DNA of 64,000 nt from CAZENU01 sp965222125 (GTDB taxonomy: Bacteria > Chloroflexota > Dehalococcoidia > Lucifugimonadales > CAZENU01), in the NCBI GenBank assembly GCA_965222125.1, contig CBDCTC010000006.1:496001-560000 (forward strand), written 5' to 3'. The notes beneath the pieces are model-generated. The model searched no databases. It was not told the DNA's origin and was given only the letters and a program-made list of their open reading frames with translations. This document shows, in pieces, positions 52,823 to 63,677 of this stretch; the stretch's first letter is position 1, and each line of letters opens with the position of its first letter. The position numbers were made by a program, and so were the translations under genes.

Positions 52823-55800
52823 GTGATTACGGAAAGCGGTCCACCACGCCGCCTGCGTCGGTCGGACGGTGGATTCGGACTCCTGGCCCTCCTCGGCGTG
52901 GCGCTCCTCTGGGCCGCGGCCTGCTCGGAGCCGCCACCGCCGGCGCCGACGCCGGACATAGACGCAACGGTGCAGGCGGCCATCGCCAGGGCAATGCCCA
53001 CGGAGCCGCCGTCCCCGACTCCGGACGTCGACGCGACCGTACAGGCCGGGGTACGGGCGACGATGGAGGCGCTTCCCACCCCTACTCCTACTCCCACGCC
53101 GACAGCGACGCTCACGCCTACGCCCACACCTACGCCCACCAACACGCCCACGAAGACCCCGACGCGCACACCCACGAAGGTCCCGACGCGTACGCCCACC
53201 AACACTTCTACACCGACGCCGACGAAGACTCCTACGCCTACGCCGACGTCCACGGCGACGCCCACGCCGACGCCCACCGACACTCCCCCACCCACCCCGA
53301 CCAAGACGCCGACCAAGACGCTCACCCCTACGCTAACGCCGACGCAGACCGCTACACCCACGCCTACTCCGCTGGTCAGCTTCGGCCCGCAGAGCGGCCA
53401 CATGCCGCACAATCCGACCGACGGGTCTATTCCTACCTTCGACAGCGGCGTCTACCTGGCCGACTTCGTGGCCGAAGTCACGTTCACCGCGCCGCACAGG
53501 TCGTCCGAGGCCCCGTGGAGCAGCGGTTTCCTGTTTCGCCAGAAGGGCAACCGGTCGCACATCGTCGTCATCCACAGCTCCGGCGGCTGGAGCCACTATC
53601 TGCGGACCGGCTCTTCCGGTGACGACGAGGCGGTCCGAAGGGACTCCTCCTCCGCCATCAACACGCGCGGCACAGCCACGAACCACGTCCGTGTCGTAGC
53701 CGCCGGCGGCGCCGGATGGCTGTTCGTCAACGGCAGCCACGTAGCGGAGTTGGACCTGAGCGGGCAGACGGCATCTGGATCGTTGAAGCTGCTCGGCGGA
53801 TTGTTCAAAGAGGATGAGACGGCGGGCGGCGTGACGCCCTACCAGAGCTTCTCAGTCCAGCCGCTTGGCAGGGTATACGGCCCCACAGACGGCTCGATCG
53901 AGCACGCCGACGACAATTTCATAGACGTGCACCGCGTCTTCACGTCGCTGGCCGACGGCATCATCGAGGCCCGGTTCTACAATCCATACTCGGCCCAGGA
54001 GGGTTCCTGGACCAGCGGCTTCATGTTCCGGCAGGGCGTGAGCGAGGAGTTTCACGCCGTCCTGATCGACGACTCCGGCTACTGGTACCAGCGTTCGCGG
54101 ACGGGCGACCTGGATTCCGCGCAAGCCGTGGCGGAGGACAGGTCCAGTCACATAGACACGAGTCCTTCCGGGAGTAACCACATCAGGATCATCGCCTTCG
54201 GAAGGGAGGGATGGCTGTTCGTAAACGGCGCGCTCGTGGCCAAGCTGGAGCTGGCCCGTCTGCTCGAGGCGGGAGCCGTGTCCGCTGTCGGCTCATACTT
54301 CGCGGGACACGGAATACCGGGCAGGTCGACCAGGTTCGAGGGCCTCACGGTCCGGTCGGTGGGAGCGACGGCAGCCTCCACCGCTGCGAGCACCCCGACC
54401 CCCACACCAACGGCGACGCCGACACCGACGCCGACACCAGGGACCACCTCCGTGACCGTGTCGACTGCTACGCCGACGCCGACCAACACGCCAGCCGCGT
54501 CCGTTCCGGGCGCGGCGCCGGCGATAACCTACGAGCCAAGCCGGCCTATCGCCGGCAGGAACGTCACCTTCACCGTCAGGGGACTGAGTCCATGGCAGGA
54601 CGTCACCGTGGAGTTCGTAGACCCTCTCGGCCGACCCGCGCCATGGGTAGACATCAGCGAGGCCCACTTCTCACAAACGGGTGGCAGTCAATCAACCGAA
54701 GAGCGTCTCTTCGCAGATGGGTCGGGCACGCTCCGGTTCGTGCGCATCGGCGCGCTCGACACGGAGGGCGTCTGGACCGTAAGAATCACTGGCCTGCAGC
54801 AGCCCATAACCGAGACGTACGTCGTATCACAGCTCCCGGTGGCCGACCAGGGAACGAAGACGCTGGGCGTCGAGTTCCGCAGGCATCGGGGACAGGCGTC
54901 CGACACGTACTACTCCTCCCGCGTGCCGGCCGTGCTCGCCGTCGATCTGCAGGCCCACCTCTCCTATGCGATCGACGCGATCAGGGAGCGGCTCGGACTG
55001 AGCACCGGGCAGATTCCGGACCTCTACCTTGTCTGGGGCAGAGACAATCTTGGGAAGGCCAAGGCCGCGTTGGGGCTGGAGCTCGGCTTCGAGACCGGTT
55101 TCTTTTGGAGTGGGTCACTGCACCCTGGAATATACGGGCGGGTGGACTTCTTCCGCAGCTACGTCCTGAAGCTAATAACTCACGAGTACGTTCACCTGCT
55201 GCTCGACGAGGAATATGGAGACAGGGACATACCGGCGTGGCTCAACGAGGGAATGGCGGAGTACCTGGAGTACGAGCTCGCCCTGGACGATCCTCGTTCG
55301 GACAGTTCCAGGACGTCGATGTACTACTCCGCAGACCTGGCCATCGCGAATGCTCAGGCAGGAACGCTGTTCCCGCTAGAGTCCCTGGAAAGCCGGCGCC
55401 TCTGGAACGCCAGAAGTGGTGACGAGGTGCAACTTCAGTATGCCCAGGCCCATATGGCGGTCAGGTACATGGTCGAGACCTACGGCGTGCGCAAGGTAAC
55501 CGACGTGATAGGCAGACTGTCCCAGGTGACGAACCTGGAGCGTGCCATCCAGCAGGCGACCGGCATCTCGTACGCGGTGCTCGAACAACGCATCGTCGAG
55601 TACCTCAGAACGTGGCAAGACCCCGACAGAGAGGCCGTTAGGCAGTACGCGGCCGCGCTAACCAGCATCCTGGAAAAGAAGGACGATATCTCCGATCGGC
55701 GTAGCCAAGTTCTGAACTTGCCGGTCGCCCAGAGGCAGCCTACGTATGAAAGCCTGGTCTCGGAAGCTCGGGCGCTGCTGGAACAGCTCAAGGGGACCGA

Positions 55801-55999
55801 TCCTCCGCACGCCGCGCACATGCTCCACGACGACGCACTTGCATACCTGGTCCGGATCGTGGACTGGCTGTCCTTGGAGCTGGAGCATGCCAGGACGGGA
55901 GAGTACTCGAAGCAGATGGAGGCCAACGACATGATTCCCGAGATCTACGCTCGCTCTAGCGGCGTCTATCGCGGGCTGTGGGCCGTCCGGTTCAACTAG
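52823..55999 (+). CDS. Large lipoprotein with LamG-like domains and a peptidase-MA-like C-terminus
   Basis: A 1058-residue protein. The lipoprotein signal ends LLWAAAC with the cysteine at residue 34; then a long PT-rich linker, preceded by two TPDxDATVQA units, to about residue 185. Two related domains follow at about 190-335 and 345-510 (each with TSGFMFRQ or SSGFLFRQ, HVVVIH- or HAVLIDDSG-type strands, and GWLFVNGxxVAxL). A second PT linker is at about 520-560, an Ig-like domain to about 680 and a C-terminal zinc protease-like domain with ITHEYVHLL (H787 to H791) and LNEGMAEYLEYELA providing the third ligand. An extracellular role in binding and cutting a surface or polymer substrate is likely. 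Start GTG 52823. Confidence 0.82.
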   Translation: MITESGPPRRLRRSDGGFGLLALLGVALLWAAACSEPPPPAPTPDIDATVQAAIARAMPTEPPSPTPDVDATVQAGVRATMEALPTPTPTPTPTATLTPTPTPTPTNTPTKTPTRTPTKVPTRTPTNTSTPTPTKTPTPTPTSTATPTPTPTDTPPPTPTKTPTKTLTPTLTPTQTATPTPTPLVSFGPQSGHMPHNPTDGSIPTFDSGVYLADFVAEVTFTAPHRSSEAPWSSGFLFRQKGNRSHIVVIHSSGGWSHYLRTGSSGDDEAVRRDSSSAINTRGTATNHVRVVAAGGAGWLFVNGSHVAELDLSGQTASGSLKLLGGLFKEDETAGGVTPYQSFSVQPLGRVYGPTDGSIEHADDNFIDVHRVFTSLADGIIEARFYNPYSAQEGSWTSGFMFRQGVSEEFHAVLIDDSGYWYQRSRTGDLDSAQAVAEDRSSHIDTSPSGSNHIRIIAFGREGWLFVNGALVAKLELARLLEAGAVSAVGSYFAGHGIPGRSTRFEGLTVRSVGATAASTAASTPTPTPTATPTPTPTPGTTSVTVSTATPTPTNTPAASVPGAAPAITYEPSRPIAGRNVTFTVRGLSPWQDVTVEFVDPLGRPAPWVDISEAHFSQTGGSQSTEERLFADGSGTLRFVRIGALDTEGVWTVRITGLQQPITETYVVSQLPVADQGTKTLGVEFRRHRGQASDTYYSSRVPAVLAVDLQAHLSYAIDAIRERLGLSTGQIPDLYLVWGRDNLGKAKAALGLELGFETGFFWSGSLHPGIYGRVDFFRSYVLKLITHEYVHLLLDEEYGDRDIPAWLNEGMAEYLEYELALDDPRSDSSRTSMYYSADLAIANAQAGTLFPLESLESRRLWNARSGDEVQLQYAQAHMAVRYMVETYGVRKVTDVIGRLSQVTNLERAIQQATGISYAVLEQRIVEYLRTWQDPDREAVRQYAAALTSILEKKDDISDRRSQVLNLPVAQRQPTYESLVSEARALLEQLKGTDPPHAAHMLHDDALAYLVRIVDWLSLELEHARTGEYSKQMEANDMIPEIYARSSGVYRGLWAVRFN

Positions 56000-56412
56000 C
56001 AGCTACAGGCGACAGCACCGTAGCAGCGCGCATCAGGCTTCTGAGGCCGCGGCGACCCGCAGCCCGGCAACCGTTATGGATAGATACGGCCGGCAGGCCG
56101 CGTTGCCATCACAGCACACCTGTGCTATTCTGCCCGCGTGCAACAGACTCCCTGCTCATCACCTATCCCCTCTCAGAACACACGCCTCGGATCGTGGCGT
56201 CCGATTCTCCGCCGCCATCGTCCGATTCGGATAGGGCGAGCGGTCACCCGGGTGTCTCATTTCCCGGTCAACCGTCTCACCGGCCAGATACAGATGAGAC
56301 AGAATGAGACAAGATGAGACAGTTGCGAGCGAATGAGACAACCGGCGGCCTCGACGCACTCTTGTAGCCGTTGACCCTCATCGAGTCTGAACAGTTGCAG
56401 GGCGGGCTCAGT
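56000..56412. other. Intergenic gap before the trp operon, with a short direct repeat array
   Basis: A 413-base stretch without a supported gene. At 56289-56341 the 8-base unit ATGAGACA, about ten bases apart, occurs three times and again once after a 13-base break (GATGAGACA, GAATGAGACA, AGATGAGACA, GAATGAGACA). Such arrays can bind a regulator, but nothing else points to one. The gap ends at a strong promoter (56413). Confidence 0.5.
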
Positions 56413-56442
56413 TTGACAGCCTGGGCGACGAAACCCTATACT
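56413..56442 (+). promoter_or_regulatory. Strong sigma70-type promoter of the T-box/trp operon
   Basis: A perfect TTGACA at 56413-56418, an 18-base spacer and TATACT at 56437-56442 (five of six matches). Transcription would start near 56449, which is where the T-box leader should begin. This is the best promoter match in the window. Confidence 0.75.
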
Positions 56443-56449
56443 CCCTGAG

Positions 56450-56758
56450 ACGGAAAATACGAAAAGGCTACGAACAGGACTAGTAGGCCTCCTAGCGGGA
56501 CTCAGAGAGCCGGGTTAGCTGAGAACCGGCGTCAGCGCGGAGACCGAATGGACCTGGGAGCCGTCGACCTACCGCCGCGAACGCGGCCGTAGGCTCGACC
56601 GGAGAGGGCCCCGTTAGCAGAGCTCAGGGCATTGAGGATGTCAACCCGTCCTCCGCGCCCCACAAGAGACGCCGCAGCGGCTTCCCACACGGGAGGTTGC
56701 CGGCAAACCAGGGTGGCACCACGGAAAGACCCGTCCCTTTGAGGACGGGTCTTTTTTT
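56450..56758 (+). ncRNA. Trp T-box riboswitch leader
   Basis: The core T-box sequence AGGGTGGCACCACGG is at 56710-56724, directly before an intrinsic terminator (56727-56758), and the leader of about 300 bases upstream is rich in pairing potential, with stem I starting in the 56500s. A TGG at 56549-56551, in GACCGAATGGACC, is the likely specifier codon for tryptophan. The leader should sense uncharged tRNA-Trp by pairing with its specifier and 3' end; binding would favour an antiterminator so that trpS and the genes behind it are transcribed when charged tRNA-Trp is low. The specifier was assigned from the downstream gene, not from a computed fold. Confidence 0.88.
56727..56758 (+). terminator. 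T-box controlled intrinsic terminator
   Basis: AGACCCGTCC (56727-56736) pairs with GGACGGGTCT (56743-56752) in a ten-base stem with a six-base loop, then a run of seven Ts. It sits two bases after the T-box core and is the attenuator of the leader. Confidence 0.9.
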
Positions 56759-56825
56759 GTCCGACAACTCCGCGGACGAAAGGGCCGCGACGAGACATAC
56801 GACAGTAAGCGAGGAGAGTGAAGCG

Positions 56826-57924
<1,099 letters not shown>

Positions 57925-57932
<8 letters not shown>

Positions 57933-59370
57933 GCCAACGCTGGAAGAAGCCAAGAAGCTGGCCGGCAAGGGCAACCTGCTGCCCATCTACCGCGAGATCA
58001 GCACCGACCTCGACACGCCGGTGTCGGCCTACCTCAAGGTGGCGCGGCGCCCGTACTCGTTCCTGCTCGAGAGCGTGGAGGGCGGAGAGCGGCTCGCGCG
58101 TTACAGCTTCATCGGCACCGAACCCTGCGACGTCATCACCACCGGGCCGGGACGTCCCTATGGCGCGGTCGACCCGCTGAAGCCGGTCGAGGAGGCGCTG
58201 GCCCGCTACCAGGTCGTCGACGTGCCGGAGGTGGGCCGCTTCAACGGCGGCGCGGTCGGCTTCCTCGCCTACGAAGCGGTCAACTACTTCGAGAGACTGC
58301 CGTCGCCGGAGAAGGACTCGCTCGGGCTGCCCGAATCGGTCTTCATGCTCACCAAGACGTTCCTCATCTTCGACCACGTGAGCCACACGATCCGGATCGT
58401 CAGCCACGCGGAGCTGGACGGCGACGTCGAGGCGGCGTACGCGGCAGCCGTCGAGAAGATCGACGAGCTCGCCGAACGGCTGGCGCAGCCGGTCGTTCCG
58501 ACGCCCCCCGCGGCGCCGGCGAGCGACGACGACGACAAAGAGATCGTCTCCAACGTCCCGCGGGCCCACTACGACGACGCCATAAGGCGAATCATCGACT
58601 ACATACACGCGGGCGACTGCATTCAGGTCGTCTACTCGCAGCGGTTCAGCCGCAAGACGGACGCGCATCCCTTCAACCTGTACCGGTCGCTCCGCGGCAT
58701 CAACCCCTCTCCGTACATGTTCTACCTCGACCTGGACGAGTTCCAGCTTGTGGGCGCCTCTCCCGAAATGCTCGTCCGCTGCGTCGACGGCAATCTCGAC
58801 TACCACCCCATCGCAGGCACCCGGCCCCGGGGCGCCACCGACGAGGAGGACAAGGCGATGGAGGAGGAACTGACGACCAGCGAGAAGGAGCGCGCCGAGC
58901 ACATCATGCTGGTCGACCTGGGACGCAACGACGTCGGCCGCGTGAGCGTGCCCGGCACTGTCGAGGTCACGGAGCTGATGCAGGTCGAGCGCTACTCACA
59001 CGTCATGCACCTGGTGTCGCACGTGACCGGGCGGCTGAGGCCGGACATGAGCACCTACGACGCCATGAGGTCCTGCTTTCCGGCCGGCACGCTGTCCGGC
59101 GCGCCGAAGATAAGGGCGATGGAGATCATCGCCGAGCTGGAGCCGGACAAGCGCGGCCCGTACGCGGGAGCGACCGGTTACTTCACCTTCTCGGGCAACA
59201 TAGACACCGCGATCCTGCTGCGGACCATGTCGGTCAAGGACGGCGTCGCACACGTGCAGGCGGGCGGCGGCATCGTCGCCGACAGCGAGGCCGAGCCCGA
59301 GTACCAGGAGACGGTCCACAAGGCGAGGGCGCTGATGCGCGCCATCGAGAACGCGGAGCAGATTCGGTAG
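57925..59370 (+). CDS. trpE: Anthranilate synthase component I
   Basis: A 481-residue protein that with TrpG makes anthranilate from chorismate and glutamine. The LLES motif (residues 46-49, SFLLESVEGGERLARYSF) is the tryptophan-binding feedback site; the chorismate-binding C-terminal domain shows IHAGDCIQVVYSQRF, GASPEMLVR, PIAGTRPRG, DLGRNDVGRV and FPAGTLSGAPKIRAME. Overlap with trpS by eight bases and 24 bases to trpG: one operon. Confidence 0.95.
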
Positions 59371-59394
59371 CGCGCGAGGCGACGGAGAATACGG

Positions 59395-59964
59395 ATGATC
59401 CTGCTCATAGACAACTACGACAGCTTCACATATAACATCTACCAGTACCTGTGCGAGCTGGGCGCCGACGTCCGGGTCGTTCGCAACGACGAGGCGACGG
59501 TGGATGAGATCGCGGACATGGCGCCCGAGAAGATCGTCGTGTCCCCGGGCCCGTGCACGCCGGAGAAGGCGGGCGTCTCCAACGAGGTCGTCCAGCGGCT
59601 CGGCAGCCGCGTGCCCACGCTGGGCATCTGTCTCGGCCACCAGTGCGTCGGCTACAGCTACGGAGGCACCGTCGGCCCGGCGGGCGAGATCATGCACGGC
59701 AAGATGTCCCTCATCCACCACAACGGCAAGGGCGTGCTGAAAGGCATCCCCAGCCCGTTCGAGGCCATCCGGTACCATTCGCTGGCCATCAGCCCCGACG
59801 ACCTGCCTGAGGAGCTGGAGGTGACGGCCTGGACCGACAACGGCATCGTCATGGGCGTGAAACACAGGACCCACCCGGTCGAGGGGATCCAGTTTCATCC
59901 CGAATCGATCATGACCCGCGTCGGCAAGGACATCCTGCGCAACTTCCTGGAGATGCAGCCATGA
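59395..59964 (+). CDS. trpG: Anthranilate synthase glutamine amidotransferase component
   Basis: A 189-residue class I glutamine amidotransferase that supplies ammonia to TrpE. MILLIDNYDSFTYNI opens it; LGICLGHQCVGYSYGG has the catalytic cysteine (C81 region); EGIQFHPESIMT carries the catalytic His-Glu. The same protein may serve PabA in folate synthesis. ATGA overlap with the next gene; the stop is shared with its start. Confidence 0.95.
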   Translation: MILLIDNYDSFTYNIYQYLCELGADVRVVRNDEATVDEIADMAPEKIVVSPGPCTPEKAGVSNEVVQRLGSRVPTLGICLGHQCVGYSYGGTVGPAGEIMHGKMSLIHHNGKGVLKGIPSPFEAIRYHSLAISPDDLPEELEVTAWTDNGIVMGVKHRTHPVEGIQFHPESIMTRVGKDILRNFLEMQP

Positions 59965-60383
59965 ACGACTGGGACCCTCTCGAAGTAGCTCGGTTCGCGG
60001 AGCAGCCGCTGCTGGCCATCCTGTCGACCGTCAACCGGGACGGCTCGCCCCAGTCGACGCCGGTCTGGTATATGTACGACCAGGGACGCTTCAAGGTCAC
60101 GAGCCGGGGCGACCGGGTGAAGGTCCGCAACATTCGCCGCGACCCCAGGGTCTCGTTGGTAGTGATCGACACCGCGGCCAACGGCGACCCGCTGGCGGTA
60201 AGCGGCACGGCCGAGGTGGTCCAGGCAGGCGGAGACGACTTCACGTACACGATGGCGCGCCGCTACGAGGGAAGGAAGCGCGGGGACAGGGAGGCCCAGA
60301 GGCTCATCGAGATCGCGCGCAGCCTGGGGCAGCCCAGGGTTATCGTAGAGATCACGCCGCTGCGGGTCCGGATAGGCGACTGA
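59961..60383 (+). CDS. PPOX-class (F420- or flavin-dependent) oxidoreductase
   Basis: A 140-residue split-barrel protein of the pyridoxamine 5'-phosphate oxidase-like class: LLAILSTVNRDGSPQSTPVWYM binds the flavin or F420 phosphate; GDRVKVRNIRRDPRVSLVVID and the C-terminal PRVIVEITPLRVRIGD are typical of F420-binding members. The substrate is unknown. It is coupled to trpG by an ATGA overlap, an unusual partner inside a trp operon. The operon is broken after it by a palindromic repeat and an IS630 element before trpD. Confidence 0.85.
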   Translation: MNDWDPLEVARFAEQPLLAILSTVNRDGSPQSTPVWYMYDQGRFKVTSRGDRVKVRNIRRDPRVSLVVIDTAANGDPLAVSGTAEVVQAGGDDFTYTMARRYEGRKRGDREAQRLIEIARSLGQPRVIVEITPLRVRIGD

Positions 60384-60508
60384 CCGGCGGACTGTGCGGT
60401 TAGTCACGGATGCCGGTTGCCACCGGCACATCAGGGGAATAAGAGTGCCCACGGCCCGTCCCCTCGTCATTCCGGCCTTGAGCCGGAACCCAGGGGCCGG
60501 GGACATGG

Positions 60509-60660
60509 ATTCCCGCGTTCGGAGACCTTTGCACAACCGTCATTCCCGCGCAGGCGGGAATCCAGGTTTGGGGGTTACCGCTAGGAATGCTAGCCATCTC
60601 CGCCACGCTGTCTCCCACAGGGGGAGTTACGCAAAGGTCTCCGTTCGCGGGAAAGACGGA
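60509..60660. repeat. Palindromic repeat with terminal inverted repeats, family A, copy 2
   Basis: Same left end as copy 1 (ATTCCCGCGTTCGGAGACCTT at 60509-60529 region) and the same right end (GCAAAGGTCTCCGTTCGCGG at 60631-60650), with the core hairpin TTCCCGCGCAGGCGGGAA (60543-60560). A related palindrome, CATTCCGGCCTTGAGCCGGAA, lies at 60471-60490. It sits in the break of the trp operon. Confidence 0.7.
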
Positions 60661-60692
60661 ATGGGGCGTTGCAGTCTATTATCGTACTAATA

Positions 60693-61854
60693 CCATTTCA
60701 GGCTAATGAGGCCGCATAGTGTGCTGGAAGACTTCGCGTTGAGTGTTTGATCCAGTTCCACGCTGTTAACGAGCGTACGCGACCAGGATCATACTCCAAC
60801 TCACGCAGGTAGGAATCAACCGCCTCCATCTTCTCTTCCACACTCTCGTACACCCTCCCCTCCACCCAGCGACGGACCTCCTGGAACACACGCTCAGCAG
60901 GATTGAGCTCTGGACTGTAGGGCGGCTGGACTATCGTCGGCAGTCCTACGCCCTCGACCAGCCCGGCGCGGTGACCGCGAGCTCCATCCCACACCAGCGC
61001 TGCGATGTCCGAGTGATGCTTCAGGCCATTGACCGCTGCTGCTATCGACTCGGACTTCATTGAGTCGATCCAACTCCACTGTAGCCTGCCCCTCCGAACG
61101 TCCACTACCAGGAACAGGTACGTCCACCGGTACACCATCTGCACCCTCTGCACCACCTTCACTCCACGACGCCCCCATACTCTGCGAACCATCCCCCTCA
61201 GACCCACTCGCATCTCGTCGGCAAAGCCAAAGGCCGTCTCTGATGTCACCCCCACTCTGGTAAGGCTGTCTGCGAGGCCCCCTTTTTCCACGACTCCTGT
61301 GCTGCCAGATCCGCTTTCTCATGGCGGCCCCTCGGAACCTTCGGTGAACATCCCAACCGGGACAGCAGGCTGTAGACGCTGCCCGGTTTGTAACTCACAC
61401 CGTACTCAGACTCTATCCAGTCCCTGATCTCTCCCGCCGTCCTGAAACGTCCGGTCGACACCTCCTCGGTCAACTCCCGCTCTTGCTCCGCGCTCAGAAA
61501 CCGGGGTTGACCTCTCCCCCCCATCTTGTGGGCACTCACTTCCCCCATACCGCCCTCTCTATACCAGCCCACCCACTGCTGGACCGTGCGCTGATGAACC
61601 CCTACCGCCCTTGCCGCCTCACCGAGTTGCCACCCCGAACGCACCAGCCACAGTCCGTGTAGCCGAGTCCGCAGGGTGATATCCTGTTCCCCATGGTAGG
61701 CTGACTTCAGCGCCTCCGGACTATCCTCTGCCCGCCAATCTATTCGAAGCGGTCGTCCGATCATCTCATGCCCTCCACCTGTCTGGTAGACTCAGCATGG
61801 ATGAACCAATTGGAACATCTCTAGCCGCTTTCCGGCCTAGTTACGCTCAATTGG
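60693..61854 (-). mobile_element. IS630-family element inserted in the trp operon
   Basis: Ends: TACCATTTCAGGCTAATGAG at 60691 and, in reverse complement, TACCAATTGAGCGTAACTAG ending at 61856, imperfect inverted repeats of about 25 bases. TA (60691-60692 and 61855-61856) flanks the CC-beginning termini, matching the TA target duplication known for IS630. The element of about 1.16 kb separates the PPOX gene from trpD. Confidence 0.82.
60698..61764 (-). CDS. IS630-family transposase, two frames joined by a -1 frameshift
   Basis: The first frame (start 61764, MIGRPLRIDWRAEDSPEAL) has helix-turn-helix domains (WQLGEAARAVGVHQRTVQQW) and the SPKVPRGRHEKADLAAQESW block. The second frame, entered at about 61279, has the DDE catalytic part: FGFADEMRVGL, ALVWDGARGHRA and LNPAERVFQEVRRWVEG. 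The heptamer A AAG GGG at 61279-61285 is a standard slippery site, and a -1 shift gives the expected ESWKKGGLADSL. Each frame alone is a partial protein, so programmed frameshifting is likely. The second frame stops at 60698. Confidence 0.85.
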
Positions 61855-61872
61855 TATAATACGGAGGCGACG

Positions 61873-62886
61873 ATGATACGGGAAGCTATAGGGGCGCTCG
61901 TGGAGGGCCGGTCCCTGACCGCGGACGAGGCGGGCGGGGCCATGAGCGAGATCATGGACGGTGAGGCGACTCCCGCCCAGATCGGCGCCTTCGTCACGGC
62001 GCTCCGGGTCAAGGTCGAGACGCTGGACGAGATCGTGGGGATGGCCCGCGTGATGCGCGAGAAGTCGCTCCGCGTGGAGGTCGACGGCCCGCTGGTCGAC
62101 ACCTGTGGCACCGGAGGCGACTCGTCCGGCACGTTCAACATCTCGACGACCGTGGGGTTCGTTGCCGCAGGCGCGGGCGCGCGGGTCGCCAAGCACGGCA
62201 ACCGAGCGGCGTCGGGCGCGACCGGCAGCGCCGACGTGCTCGAGGAGCTCGGCGCGAACATCGGCCTGGGCCCGGACGGGGTGAAGCGCTGCATCGAGGA
62301 GGTCGGGTTCGGCTTCATGTTCGCCCAGACCTTCCACCCGGCAATGAGGTTCGCGGCGGCGCCGCGGCGCGAGATCGGGATCAGGACGATTTTCAACACC
62401 CTCGGACCGCTCATGAATCCGGCGGGAACGACCGCCAAGGTCTTCGGCATGGCCGACCCGGGACTCGCGCCCGTCGTCGCGCAGTTCCTCGCGATGCAGG
62501 GCGCGGGGCACGCGCTGATCGTCCACGGCCGGGACGGCCTCGACGAAATCAGCCTCGCCGCGCCGACCGACGTGTGGGAGCTGAAGGACGGCAGCGTCTC
62601 CACCTACACCGTCACCGCGGACGACTTCGGGCTCGGCGGCGTCGACAACGAGGCGCTGAGGGTCGCCGACGCCGCGGCAAGCGCCGCGAAGCTGCTCTCG
62701 GTGCTGGACGGCGCTCCGGGGCCGGCGCGCGATGTCGTGCTCGCCAACGCCGCCGGAGCGCTCGTTGCGGCAGACAGGGCCGACACACTGAGGGACGGCG
62801 CGGCGCTCGCGGCGGATGCGATCGACAGCGGGGCCGCCAGGGCCAAGCTCGACGCCTTCGTCGACCTGAGCCGCGGCCCGGAGTAG
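61873..62886 (+). CDS. trpD: Anthranilate phosphoribosyltransferase
   Basis: A 337-residue enzyme that joins anthranilate to PRPP. VDTCGTGGDSSGTFNIST is the PRPP-binding glycine-rich motif, KHGNRAASGATGSADVLEEL follows, and HPAMRFAAAPRREIGIRTIF with NTLGPLMNP completes the site. GGAGG at 61863-61867 precedes ATG 61873. The IS630 insertion leaves this gene without the T-box leader unless transcription passes through the element. Confidence 0.95.
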   Translation: MIREAIGALVEGRSLTADEAGGAMSEIMDGEATPAQIGAFVTALRVKVETLDEIVGMARVMREKSLRVEVDGPLVDTCGTGGDSSGTFNISTTVGFVAAGAGARVAKHGNRAASGATGSADVLEELGANIGLGPDGVKRCIEEVGFGFMFAQTFHPAMRFAAAPRREIGIRTIFNTLGPLMNPAGTTAKVFGMADPGLAPVVAQFLAMQGAGHALIVHGRDGLDEISLAAPTDVWELKDGSVSTYTVTADDFGLGGVDNEALRVADAAASAAKLLSVLDGAPGPARDVVLANAAGALVAADRADTLRDGAALAADAIDSGAARAKLDAFVDLSRGPE

Positions 62887-62894
62887 GACCGCCG

Positions 62895-63677
62895 ATGCCC
62901 GGAATACTCGATCAGATCGTCGACGTCAAGCGCCGCGAGGTGGAGCGGCTGAAGGTCGAGACACCGCGGGCCGAGCTCGAGCGGCGCATCGAGACGCAGA
63001 CGCCCGCGCTCAACCTGGCCGGCGCCCTGATGGGCGACCGCGTCCGCGTGATCGGCGAGGCGAAGCGGTCGTCGCCGATCAAGGGCGTGCTGAGAGAAGA
63101 CTTCGACCCCGTCTCGCTCGCGACGGCCTACGCGGACAACGGCGCCGCCGCCATTTCGGTGCTCACCAACGTCGAGCACTTCGGCGGCAGCATCGACGAC
63201 ATGGTCGCGGTCCGAGAGCGGATGTACGGCCGGGGCGTCCCCGTGCTGCGCAAGGACTTCGTCTTCGACCCGTACCAAGTGTACGAGTCGCGCGCCCACG
63301 GCGCCGACGCCATGCTGCTGATCGTGTCCATCCTCTCGCCCGCGCTGCTGGCGGATCTGATCGCCCTGTCCCGGACGCTGTGGATGCAGTGCCTGGTCGA
63401 GGTGCACGACGAGGCGGAGATCGAGACGGCCGTGAGCGCCGGGGCGGAGATCGTCGGCATCAACAACCGCAACCTCCGCACGTTCCAGACCAGCCTCGAG
63501 GTGACCGAGCGCATGGCTCCGCTGGTGCCGTACGGCCACGTCGTCGTGAGCGAGAGCGGCATCTCGACGCGGGCCGACGTCGACCGCGCGGCCCGCGCCG
63601 GCGCCCACGCGATACTCGTCGGCGAGGCGCTGGTCTCCTCGGCCGATCCGGGCGCCAAGATGAGGGAACTGGCGTGA
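62895..63677 (+). CDS. trpC: Indole-3-glycerol phosphate synthase
   Basis: A 260-residue TIM-barrel enzyme that closes the indole ring from CdRP. Catalytic parts: VIGEAKRSSPIKG with the Glu-Lys pair, AISVLTNVEHFGGS, VLRKDFVFDPYQVYE (catalytic Lys), LVEVHDEAE and GINNRNLRTFQ. Starts eight bases after trpD at ATG 62895; the upstream open frame is only readthrough. GTGA overlap with trpF. Confidence 0.95.
   Translation: MPGILDQIVDVKRREVERLKVETPRAELERRIETQTPALNLAGALMGDRVRVIGEAKRSSPIKGVLREDFDPVSLATAYADNGAAAISVLTNVEHFGGSIDDMVAVRERMYGRGVPVLRKDFVFDPYQVYESRAHGADAMLLIVSILSPALLADLIALSRTLWMQCLVEVHDEAEIETAVSAGAEIVGINNRNLRTFQTSLEVTERMAPLVPYGHVVVSESGISTRADVDRAARAGAHAILVGEALVSSADPGAKMRELA

Noticed and set aside
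61855..61860. TATAAT at the IS630 right edge as a hybrid promoter for trpD
   Set aside because: No -35 is found at a proper distance, and a start about seven bases on would remove the GGAGG ribosome site.
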